Source: Lentisphaerota bacterium
GTDB lineage: Bacteria; Verrucomicrobiota; Kiritimatiellia; JAAZAB01
Length of the DNA stretch: 5,499 nt
NCBI GenBank assembly: GCA_016199105.1
Contig: JACQHI010000302.1
Location: 1-5,499 of the forward strand
Direction of reading: 5' to 3'
A program made the position numbers and the translations under genes. Under the pieces are notes generated by a model that worked only from the letters and a program-made list of their open reading frames with translations, had not been told where the DNA came from and ran no database searches. Shown here piece by piece: positions 1 to 5,499 of this stretch (the stretch's first letter is position 1; every line of letters starts with the position of its first letter).

Positions 1-16
1 GAGCATCGCTTTGATA

Positions 17-41
17 CTGGTGGTTGTTTGCATGCCACCAG
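17..41. repeat. Short inverted repeat, perfect 7-bp arms
   Basis: CTGGTGG at 17-23 is the exact reverse complement of CCACCAG at 35-41, with 11 bases between. The flanking ATA (14-16) and TAT (43-45) extend the symmetry with one bulged base. No T-tract follows on either strand, so it is not a standard intrinsic terminator. Since type II antitoxins usually bind palindromes near their own promoter, it could be an operator, but it lies about 130 bases before the toxin start. It could equally belong to the end of an upstream gene. Confidence 0.4.
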
Positions 42-158
42 ATATACGACAAAATAAAAGTTTTGTCCCGTCTTTTTATTAGGGGCAAGCGCAGACCTAC
101 GGGACCGCTGCTCTTCCATAATGCGAATTGCTGGAAAAAGACTCGCAAATCTTGAGAC

Positions 159-165
159 AAAGGAG
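159..165 (+). promoter_or_regulatory. Ribosome binding site fixing the toxin start
   Basis: AAAGGAG is a strong Shine-Dalgarno match ending five bases before the ATG at 171. A second in-frame ATG at 180 would lie 14 bases away, too far for good initiation, so the first ATG is preferred. Confidence 0.75.
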
Positions 166-170
166 TATTA

Positions 171-479
171 ATGAACTCCATGAGATATGGCATAGACTTC
201 GCGGAAGCCGTTAAAGAACATCTGCGCTTCCTTACGGCGCGAGACCGTGCTGTCATCTTTGATGCCGTTGAGAAACAGCTTCGGCATGAACCCTTGACGG
301 AGACCCGGAATAGAAAACTGCTCAGGCCCAATCCGCTGGCTCCGTGGGAACTGAGGATAGGCGATCTCAGGGTATTTTATGATGTGGGGCAGGGTGATCC
401 CGATACGGTGAGAATCCTGGCCGTCGGAATGAAGAAGGTCAATCGGCTGTTTATCGCCGGAAAGGAAATCATATTATGA
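171..479 (+). CDS. RelE/ParE-family type II toxin
   Basis: This 102-residue protein has the usual length and sequence pattern of the RelE/ParE toxin superfamily. Many RelE members cleave mRNA at the ribosome, while ParE members poison gyrase; the sequence alone does not say which applies. Residues 10-40 form the two N-terminal helices. They are followed by the basic stretch R46-N-R-K49 and R52-P-N-P-L-A-P-W-E-L-R62. Next comes the strand G64-D-L-R-V-F-Y-D71, and then VGMKKVNRLFIAGKE near the C terminus. The conserved pattern of a Pro- and Arg-rich loop leading into WELRxGxxRVFYDV is typical of family members paired with Phd-type antitoxins. The start at 171 is supported by AAAGGAG at 159-165. 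The stop overlaps the next start (ATGA, 476-479), so the two genes are translationally coupled. Autorepression by the toxin-antitoxin complex is expected from the family. GC content is visibly lower than in the downstream genes, consistent with transfer. The family call is secure; the molecular target is unknown. Confidence 0.88.
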   Translation: MNSMRYGIDFAEAVKEHLRFLTARDRAVIFDAVEKQLRHEPLTETRNRKLLRPNPLAPWELRIGDLRVFYDVGQGDPDTVRILAVGMKKVNRLFIAGKEIIL

Positions 480-727
480 AGACGCTGGAAATCGAACGGG
501 CTACAGAACCGTTGTCCAAATATGCCGCCCGATTGCGCTCCGGAATGCTGGTGTTGACTTCGCACAGCAAACCGGTGGCGGCGGTCGTGTCTCTCAATGG
601 GGTTGACCGGGAATCGCTGAGCCTGAGCAGTAATCCCGAGTTCATGAAGATCATTCGCCATGCGAGAGAAGACTTTGCGAAAGGCCGTAAACTCAGCCTG
701 GCAGAAATGAAAAAGGCGTTCGCGTAA
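476..727 (+). CDS. Phd/YefM-like antitoxin
   Basis: This 83-residue protein is the likely antidote to the toxin encoded just upstream. Residues 1-45 match the Phd/YefM N-terminal DNA-binding fold: an early helix (ATEPLSKYAARLRSG), then LVLTSHSKPVAAVVSL, where family members usually have an 'I/V-T-R-x-G-K-P-V-A-V-L-V' strand-turn-strand. The G-K-P turn is replaced by S-K-P here. Residues 54-83 (EFMKIIRHAREDFAKGRKLSLAEMKKAFA) are charged and helical. They resemble the C-terminal segment that wraps around the toxin, with the common 'G-x-x-(V/L)-S-L-x-E' pattern. The ATG overlaps the toxin stop by four bases, with AAAGGA at 461-466 nine bases upstream. Toxin-first order is less usual than antitoxin-first but well known. 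The family predicts that it binds operator DNA alone or with the toxin and represses the pair. Confidence 0.82.
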   Translation: MKTLEIERATEPLSKYAARLRSGMLVLTSHSKPVAAVVSLNGVDRESLSLSSNPEFMKIIRHAREDFAKGRKLSLAEMKKAFA

Positions 728-754
728 CGCCGATGTTTTCGTCGTGTAGTTTTT
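727..754 (+). terminator. Possible weak intrinsic terminator after the antitoxin
   Basis: A 7-bp stem with one central mismatch pairs 727-733 (ACGCCGA) with 739-745 (TCGTCGT) across a 5-base loop. It is followed by GTAG and a run of five Ts at 750-754. The stem begins on the last base of the antitoxin stop codon. The short, imperfect stem and the four-base gap before the T-run make it a weak candidate. If real, it would separate the toxin-antitoxin transcript from the large gene starting 19 bases later. Confidence 0.35.
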
Positions 755-755
755 C

Positions 756-772
756 GGAAGGGGGCTAAAGGA
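756..772 (+). promoter_or_regulatory. Ribosome binding region of the giant gene
   Basis: GGAAGGGGG at 756-764 ends eight bases before the ATG at 773, a good distance for a Shine-Dalgarno site. A second purine motif, AAAGGA at 767-772, directly abuts the ATG and is too close to be the working site. No clear promoter is visible in the 45 bases between the antitoxin stop and this start. Confidence 0.5.
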
Positions 773-3700
773 ATGTCGTTTGCCATCCAACAAGAGCTGC
801 AACAGGTCGGCCGCACGCTGAGCGCCTGGCAGGCCCAGACGCGGGGCGCCGTCTGGATCGCCGCCGCCTTGCTGGCGCTGTGGGCGTTTGCCCTGACCGA
901 CCTCTTCCTCCAATACGAACAGGCCGGCCGGCTCGTCACCTGGCTCATTCTCGTGGGCCTGTGCGCGGCCGGCGCCTGGATGATCGCGATGGCGCTGAAG
1001 CGCAAGCGCACGGTCCAGGGCATCGCCGCGCGCATCGAACGCGCCTTTCCCAAGCTCGACAACCACCTGATCAATTTCGTCCAGTTCCTCGATCAGGGCG
1101 GCGACGACTCCATGAAACAGGCTTACCTGGCGCGCGGCGTTCCCGAATGGGCCGGCTTCAACATCGGTATCCTGAAGGATCGGAAATCGTACTGGCTCTC
1201 CATCGGCGCGCTGGGCCTGGCCGGTTGCGTCATGGCCGGCACCCTGGCGCTGGCCGGACCGGCCTGGAAAAATGCCGTCCTGCGGATCGTCAATCCGTTC
1301 TCGCCGCGGCCCCCGGCCACGCTGGCGCATATCCGGGCCGTCACGCCCGGCGACGCGGCCGTCCTCATCGGCTCGTCCGTCTCGCTCGCCTGCGAGGCCA
1401 CCGGCAAAAGCGGCCAGCCCGTCACCCTCGAGCTCTGGCCGAAGGACGATAAAAAAAGCGTGATCAAAATGGGGAAGATCGCCGGGACCGACACGCAGAG
1501 TTTCCCCTATCGCATCCCCAAGATTTCGACGGAAACGGAGTATCGGTTCACCGTGGGCGATGCCTATGGCAAGCGCCATACGATCCGCGTGCTGCCCCCG
1601 CTGGCTTTCAAGAAAATCACCCTCAATGTCATCCCCCCGCCCTACACCGCGCTCGAGAAACGCTTCTTTGACGGCATCGCGGAGGACATCGTCATTCCCG
1701 AGGGGTCCCATCTCAATCTCATCGTCCGCTGTAATCGCCCCCTGAAGGATGCGCTCGTCACCGGCCAGGACGAAGAAGAACTCTCCATGGACTCCCCGGA
1801 CAAAGGCGAAACCTGGACCGCCGATCTCGAGGTGACGACCGCGGCGCCGCTCGAACTCCTGGCCGCGGACAAGGACGACTGGAAGGCGGGAACGTCCATC
1901 AAGTTCCAACTGCTGCCGGACAAGCCGCCGGCTGTCCGGGTCATCGCCCCCGCCACCCAGACCGTCCTGACGCCCGGATCCAAGCCGGACATCCAGTTCG
2001 AGGCGTCCGACGAATACGGCTTGTCCCGCATCGTCCTGGAACGGATTCCGGCGGACGCCAAGGCCGACACCCCCGGCGCGCCGGTCAAGGAATGGACCCT
2101 AACCGACGGCGATACGCTGCTGGCCACCAACTGGAACGAAGCCGTCCCGATGCCCCCGAACGGACAACCGCTGGCCTTCCGGCTGACGGCCTATGACAAC
2201 TGCCCTCCGGCCATCGGCGGCCCCCGCAAAGCCCAGTCGCCTCCGATCGTTTTCGCTTCAACGCTGGCCCGGGACGCGGCGAAGAAGGAGAAGGAATCCG
2301 CGGATAAAACGCAGGCCGCGCTCGCGGACCTGGTCGCGCTTCAGAAGAAAAACCTGGACGACACCACCAAATTGAATGCCATCGTTGACGTGGCGGAGGC
2401 GGCGCAATGGACGGAAGTCTCGACGGTCCAGAAACAAATTCGCGCGCTGGCCGGCAAACTGCTGGTGGATCCCCGGAAACCGATGGGCACATTGACGGAT
2501 TCCCTGAAGGAGTTGTACACCGGCGCCATGCAGGAAGTCATTGACAGCCTGGAGCGCATTCCCACGACGGAGAAAGACGGCAAGGCCGCGCTTTCGCGCA
2601 AGAGCGTCCTGCTCGAAGATCGGATTTTACGCACTCTGACCCGCGTGGAAACCGGCGTGGAGAAAAGCAAGCCGAACCGCGAAATCACCGGGCTTCTGGC
2701 CCTGCTGGAAGCGCTTGTCCACGGACAAACCGGCGCGTTGGACCAGACCAAGGCGCTCGGAGCCAAGACCATCGAGGTGGGCAAGACGCTGCTCGACAAG
2801 CAGGAAGGCCTCTACACCGATACCTCCGCGTTCGTCCAGCGCTGCCGCGCGGAATCCCAGTCGCTGGCCGTCAACGAGCCGGACTTCGCCAAGCTGGCCG
2901 CACAGGTCGCCGACGGCTGCGAGAGCCGTAAAGTCGCCGCCAACATGCTCAGGGCCGTCGAACAGTTGGAAAACAAGGCCCCGAGCGCGGCCGTTCCTCT
3001 CCAGTCGGACGCCCTGAAGGCGCTTGAGGAATTCCAGAAACTCATGAGTCAATGGCGGTCCGCGGACGCCACCAACACGATGGCCCAGGCGAAGGAAGCG
3101 CTCGGGGATGCGAAGGAAAAACTGGAGAAGATGATGGACGTGCAGGCCAAGGTGCTGGACAGCATCCGGGAAGTCAAGCGCCAGAAGGACGCTTCGGGCG
3201 ACAAGAAGCGGGATGCCATGGAAGAGGAAGCCGAAGAGATTGACAACGCCATGCAGGAAGCCATGCTGCAGATCGCCACGGACCTGCAGGTTCTCCCCGA
3301 ACTGCCGGTCGCCAACGACGTCGTGGACGACGTGTTCCAGATTTTCGAGGAGAACCGCCAGATCAAGGGTTCGGAGAAGACGAAAAAGGCGGAGGAACTC
3401 GGCCTGCAGAAGGAGGACATGATCACCGATCTCCTCGAGAAGATGAAGGACACCAAGAAACGCATTGACGACATGGAAAGCTGGCTCACGCCGAAGCCCG
3501 ACTCCAAGAAACGCGACATCGAATCGTTCGACAAGGCCGAGATGCCGGAAATCCCGCTCGTCCCCCTGCCCAGCGAAATGGAGGACATCATCGGCGATCT
3601 CCTGAAACAGGAGGAGGAACAGGAAAAGAAAAGCGATGACTCCACCGGCAACCAGAGCCTGGCCGACGCCGCCATGGGCTGGGACGTGGCCCAGGGCGAA

Positions 3701-4369
3701 TGGACGACCTATGACGCCAAGGGCAAGTCCGGCAACGAACGCCCCGATCACAAGGAACAGGATGGCCGCTCCACCGTGGGACGCCAGGGTCAGTCCGACG
3801 GCGAAACCGCCGCCGGCTCCGGTAAAATCAACGAGGGCGACGAAAACATCGAAAAGCGCATGACCCAGGACAAGGGACAAAGCGGCCAGGTCCAGGAGGA
3901 GGGTCATGCCAAGGCCAAGGCCACCGGCGGCGGCAAGGGGTCGGGCTATGGAGACGAGCTGGGCATGGCCGGCACGGGCGATCGCCGCGATTCGCAGGTT
4001 CAGAAGGGCTCCGAAAAGGGCATGCAGGCGATGCTCCGGCGAAACGCCGAGGCGCTGTATGCGCGCGCCTCCATGTCCCACATCAAGACCGGCTCTCTCG
4101 ACGAAGTCGTCAAAAACATGCGTTTGGCGGAGGACGCGGAGGCCCGCAACGCGCCCATCCGGCAAATCCGCGAATATCAACGCCGCGCCGTCGCCGCCCT
4201 GAAAAAATGCAAGACGGAACTGGGCGCCGGCGTTTTGCCGGGCGACCTGGATGGCGACCTGTCGGTTCCCCCCATCGAAGATCAACTGGCCGGCGCCAGC
4301 GATGAAGCCCCCGCCAATTACCGGGACCTGGTGGCGGACTATTTCAAGTCCCTGAATACAGCGCCGTAA
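773..4369 (+). CDS. Giant membrane-anchored DUF4175-like coiled-coil protein
   Basis: This 1198-residue protein has no known biochemical role; I read it as a DUF4175-like envelope protein of PVC-group bacteria. Hydrophobic segments lie at about residues 25-46, 52-75 and 140-162. The first two form a hairpin, and the third precedes the conserved-looking V-N-P-F (residues 173-176). Residues 185-290 look like an Ig-like beta domain, with V-T-P-G-D at the front and P-P-P-Y-T at 288-292. Residues 300-380 and 387-495 look like further beta modules; 'ASDEYGLSRIVLE' (411-423) recalls the D-D-x-G-L motif of such repeats. Residues 497-905 are highly charged and helical, probably coiled coil. Residues 906-960 hold WLTPKPDS and P-L-P-S-E-M-E-D-I-I-G-D-L-L followed by acidic residues. 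I recall a similar segment, followed by a Gly/Asp/Gln-rich region (about 960-1085), in planctomycete proteins. A short helical tail ends with YRDLVADYFKSL. The start is supported by GGAAGGGGG at 756-764. The next gene begins 18 bases after the stop. Relatives are, from memory, found near MoxR/DUF58/VWA genes. Gene call very secure; family moderately so; function unknown. Confidence 0.85.
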   Translation: MSFAIQQELQQVGRTLSAWQAQTRGAVWIAAALLALWAFALTDLFLQYEQAGRLVTWLILVGLCAAGAWMIAMALKRKRTVQGIAARIERAFPKLDNHLINFVQFLDQGGDDSMKQAYLARGVPEWAGFNIGILKDRKSYWLSIGALGLAGCVMAGTLALAGPAWKNAVLRIVNPFSPRPPATLAHIRAVTPGDAAVLIGSSVSLACEATGKSGQPVTLELWPKDDKKSVIKMGKIAGTDTQSFPYRIPKISTETEYRFTVGDAYGKRHTIRVLPPLAFKKITLNVIPPPYTALEKRFFDGIAEDIVIPEGSHLNLIVRCNRPLKDALVTGQDEEELSMDSPDKGETWTADLEVTTAAPLELLAADKDDWKAGTSIKFQLLPDKPPAVRVIAPATQTVLTPGSKPDIQFEASDEYGLSRIVLERIPADAKADTPGAPVKEWTLTDGDTLLATNWNEAVPMPPNGQPLAFRLTAYDNCPPAIGGPRKAQSPPIVFASTLARDAAKKEKESADKTQAALADLVALQKKNLDDTTKLNAIVDVAEAAQWTEVSTVQKQIRALAGKLLVDPRKPMGTLTDSLKELYTGAMQEVIDSLERIPTTEKDGKAALSRKSVLLEDRILRTLTRVETGVEKSKPNREITGLLALLEALVHGQTGALDQTKALGAKTIEVGKTLLDKQEGLYTDTSAFVQRCRAESQSLAVNEPDFAKLAAQVADGCESRKVAANMLRAVEQLENKAPSAAVPLQSDALKALEEFQKLMSQWRSADATNTMAQAKEALGDAKEKLEKMMDVQAKVLDSIREVKRQKDASGDKKRDAMEEEAEEIDNAMQEAMLQIATDLQVLPELPVANDVVDDVFQIFEENRQIKGSEKTKKAEELGLQKEDMITDLLEKMKDTKKRIDDMESWLTPKPDSKKRDIESFDKAEMPEIPLVPLPSEMEDIIGDLLKQEEEQEKKSDDSTGNQSLADAAMGWDVAQGEWTTYDAKGKSGNERPDHKEQDGRSTVGRQGQSDGETAAGSGKINEGDENIEKRMTQDKGQSGQVQEEGHAKAKATGGGKGSGYGDELGMAGTGDRRDSQVQKGSEKGMQAMLRRNAEALYARASMSHIKTGSLDEVVKNMRLAEDAEARNAPIRQIREYQRRAVAALKKCKTELGAGVLPGDLDGDLSVPPIEDQLAGASDEAPANYRDLVADYFKSLNTAP

Positions 4370-4374
4370 GTGGC

Positions 4375-4379
4375 GGAAG
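4375..4379 (+). promoter_or_regulatory. Candidate ribosome binding site for the PA14-like gene
   Basis: GGAAG ends eight bases before the in-frame ATG at 4388. It is a modest Shine-Dalgarno match but well placed, and it is the main reason to prefer that start. The stronger AAGGAG at 4423-4428 lies 16 bases before GTG 4445 and 22 before GTG 4451, outside the usual range. It also lies at the edge of the palindromic element. Confidence 0.35.
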
Positions 4380-4387
4380 CCAAGACC

Positions 4388-5499
4388 ATGAAACGGCGAG
4401 GTGGTGAGACGGTGCACCGGCGAAGGAGAATAGAGACAACGCTCGTGAATGTGATTAATTACTATCGCGAGTTGTCACCGTTTCACCGACTCACCATTTC
4501 ACCGATTCGTCCTGCCATCCTCTGCGCCTTCCTCCTCCTCGCCGTCTCGGCATGGGCTAAACAACCCGCCGCACCCCCCAATGAACCCGTCGCATCCCCG
4601 CCCGATCCGCCGGCCGCCGCCGGGACCGACCCGGCGTCCGAACCCAACTGGCAAAACGACAAAGCCGAGCTCTGCTTCGATTTCGATATCGTCGGCGGCC
4701 CTTCCGACCCGGTGGCCGGCATTATCGCCGTCATCCCCGACGGCGGCATCCTGCCCCGCCCCCGCTTCAAGGCGGAGGTCGCGACGCCAGGTGGAACAAT
4801 CCTGAAAAGCGAATTGATCTGGCATAATTCCCGGGAGGGCGCCGCCATCGTCTTCGAACCCCCATCGGACACCGCCACGGTCCAACTGTATGTGCTGCCG
4901 TCCAACGACACGCCCAAGCCTCTCTCACAATTCCGCCCCAGCATCGTCGTGTTCGGAAAAAACGTCGCCACGGCCGGCCTGGACGCCGCGCGGTCCATGG
5001 CCAACGTGCCCGTGATCGCCGACGACGTCCTGTTCGGAACGGTGGATCAGATTTTCGCCACCACCGCTCCCGTCGTGCAGGACGCGAATTCCGCGTCCTA
5101 CTTCCTCGGCTGGTTCAAGCCCCAGACCGCCGGAAAGTCCTATCTCTACACCATCTCCAAGGACGGTTCCGAATTCGCCGTGGACGGCAATCTCGTTCAT
5201 AGTTGGCCCGGCCTTCATGACCGCTCCGGCGGCGTCGGCGCCGAACACGGCAACTGGGTCAATCTGACCGCCGGCATGCACAAGATCGAATACTTCCATT
5301 TCTGCGCGCACCCCAAGGGATTCGAAACCTATTTCGGCGTCCAATGGCCGGGCGCCAAGCCGGTGGACAACCCCAAATTCCCGGGAAAGAAAAACAAGGA
5401 CTTCACCAGGGAAATGCAGGCGTCGGATTTCACGCATTCCGGCAAGGCCAAACTCACCGGCGTCCGCTCGAAAAAGGGGCCGACCGCCGTCATCGACGC
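4388..5499 (+). CDS. Exported PA14-like domain protein, 3' end missing
   Basis: The frame stays open from 4370 to the right edge, giving 370 residues from the ATG at 4388. Residues 43-57 (AILCAFLLLAVSAWA) are a signal peptide core with a likely cleavage site after A-W-A57, so the product is probably exported. A Pro/Ala-rich linker follows (58-88). Residues 93-190 look like a beta-rich domain (SELIWHNSREGAAIVF inside it) that I cannot name. Residues 213-322 resemble a PA14 domain: SYFLGWFKPQTAGKSYLYTI, then S-K-D-G-S-E-F-A-V-D-G, where PA14 has S-D-D-G-S-x-L-x-I-D-G, then 'WVNLTAGMHKIEYFHF'. PA14 domains often bind carbohydrate or act as a module in exported proteins; the ligand here is unknown. 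The start is uncertain. ATG 4388 has GGAAG at 4375-4379, but it makes an unusually long, Arg-rich leader. GTG 4445, GTG 4451 or TTG 4472 would give signal peptides of 38, 36 or 29 residues. The palindrome at 4390-4508 covers this region. The gene is probably co-transcribed with the giant gene upstream. Confidence 0.78.
   Translation, partial: MKRRGGETVHRRRRIETTLVNVINYYRELSPFHRLTISPIRPAILCAFLLLAVSAWAKQPAAPPNEPVASPPDPPAAAGTDPASEPNWQNDKAELCFDFDIVGGPSDPVAGIIAVIPDGGILPRPRFKAEVATPGGTILKSELIWHNSREGAAIVFEPPSDTATVQLYVLPSNDTPKPLSQFRPSIVVFGKNVATAGLDAARSMANVPVIADDVLFGTVDQIFATTAPVVQDANSASYFLGWFKPQTAGKSYLYTISKDGSEFAVDGNLVHSWPGLHDRSGGVGAEHGNWVNLTAGMHKIEYFHFCAHPKGFETYFGVQWPGAKPVDNPKFPGKKNKDFTREMQASDFTHSGKAKLTGVRSKKGPTAVID
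4390..4508. repeat. Composite palindrome built of 8-base tandem units
   Basis: The arms at 4390-4423 and 4475-4508 are inverted copies matching at 26 of 34 positions, and two of the mismatches become G-U pairs in RNA. Each arm is itself an 8-base tandem array. On the right, 4475-4506 reads TCACCGTT, TCACCGAC, TCACCATT, TCACCGAT. On the left, 4391-4422 reads AAACGGCG, AGGTGGTG, AGACGGTG, CACCGGCG. In the 51-base loop a second stem pairs CTCGTGA (4442-4448) with TCGCGAG (4465-4471), and its loop contains the near-palindrome GTGATTAATTAC (4451-4462). The loop is clearly AT-richer than the arms. The whole looks like a small hairpin-forming intergenic element of the REP or MITE type. Whether it is dispersed in the genome cannot be seen from one copy. 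It overlaps the 5' end of the PA14-like gene in frame. Confidence 0.75.

Larger units (their letters stand above)
1..170. other. Upstream non-coding leader of the toxin-antitoxin module
   Basis: I see no supportable gene here. Two short forward frames enter from the left edge and stop at 55-57 and 80-82. Either could be the last codons of an upstream gene, but nothing in them is recognisable. A reverse frame opens with an ATG at 119-117 and runs off the left edge (39 codons visible) without a convincing ribosome binding site. The stretch is AT-richer than the rest of the window around 41-80. It carries nested inverted repeats: CTGGTGG/CCACCAG at 17-23/35-41, AATAAAA/TTTTATT at 53-59/74-80, and GTCCCGT/ACGGGAC at 65-71/99-105. 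CATAAT at 117-122 resembles a -10 box but has no fitting -35, so I do not call a promoter. The toxin gene needs a promoter somewhere in this stretch or further upstream. Confidence 0.5.

Noticed and set aside
1..119. Possible divergent gene starting at ATG 119-117 on the minus strand
   Set aside because: Only 39 codons are visible, there is no Shine-Dalgarno site before the ATG, and the residues match nothing I recognise.
117..122. CATAAT as a -10 promoter box for the toxin gene
   Set aside because: It is close to TATAAT but no acceptable -35 hexamer lies 16-18 bases upstream.
1..170. Integron attC site flanking the toxin-antitoxin module
   Set aside because: No RYYYAAC/GTTRRRY core pair can be found around the inverted repeats, and no integrase is visible.
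377..1909. A 510-codon open frame on the minus strand
   Set aside because: It runs antisense to the toxin end, the antitoxin and the first third of the giant gene. Its product is rich in Arg, Gly and Asp with no recognisable domain, as expected from the complement of GC-rich codons.
2627..4417. A 596-codon open frame on the minus strand
   Set aside because: It is antisense to the helical part of the giant gene. The product is a His/Leu/Phe/Gly-rich string typical of the reverse of Lys/Glu/Asp-rich coding sequence, with no ribosome binding site or domain.
4390..4508. CRISPR array or intrinsic terminator as an explanation of the repeats
   Set aside because: The units are 8 bases long with no spacers, and the arms are inverted rather than direct. 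No T-run follows the stem, and the loop of 51 bases is too long for a terminator.
4483..5437. Minus-strand open frames opposite the PA14-like gene
   Set aside because: The + strand frame has a signal peptide and a PA14-like motif and stays open to the edge; the reverse frames show no domain and are by-products of its codon bias.

Overview
The window looks like chromosomal DNA from a bacterium of the PVC superphylum (Planctomycetes, Verrucomicrobia, Lentisphaerae, Kiritimatiellae). The main evidence is the 1198-residue protein at 773-4369. It has an N-terminal membrane anchor, Ig-like segments, a long charged helical region and a Gly/Asp-rich tail, a layout I recall from large DUF4175-like proteins of planctomycetes and their relatives. 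The GC-rich codon use of this gene and the next, and a PA14-like exported protein downstream, fit the same group. The exact phylum cannot be fixed from this sequence; a Kiritimatiellae/Lentisphaerae-type genome is a guess. All genes I can support are on the + strand.

Layout: positions 1-170 hold no gene I can support, only small inverted repeats and the ribosome binding site of the next gene. Positions 171-727 hold a compact type II toxin-antitoxin module in toxin-first order: a RelE/ParE-family toxin, then a Phd/YefM-like antitoxin, with an ATGA stop/start overlap. This module is visibly less GC-rich than the rest of the window and looks acquired. A weak hairpin with a T-tract at 727-754 may end its transcript. 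Positions 773-4369 encode the giant membrane-anchored protein. An exported PA14-like protein begins 18 bases after its stop and runs off the right edge.

The 5' end of that last gene lies on a composite palindrome (4390-4508). Each arm is built from four diverged copies of an 8-base unit (about ARACGGTG on the left, TCACCGNT on the right), and a smaller hairpin sits in the loop. No plausible start codon lies between this element and the signal peptide core, so the element must lie within the coding region or supply the start codon.

How the genes may work together: the toxin-antitoxin pair is self-contained and probably unrelated to its neighbours. The giant protein and the exported PA14-like protein are adjacent and co-directional, so they are probably co-transcribed and act in the envelope. 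Related giant proteins are, as I recall, found near MoxR-type AAA+ ATPase, DUF58 and VWA genes. None of those lies in this window, so that link is an expectation about flanking DNA. Nothing here clearly amounts to a new defence or mobile system; the palindromic octamer element and the poorly understood giant protein are the parts most worth following up.
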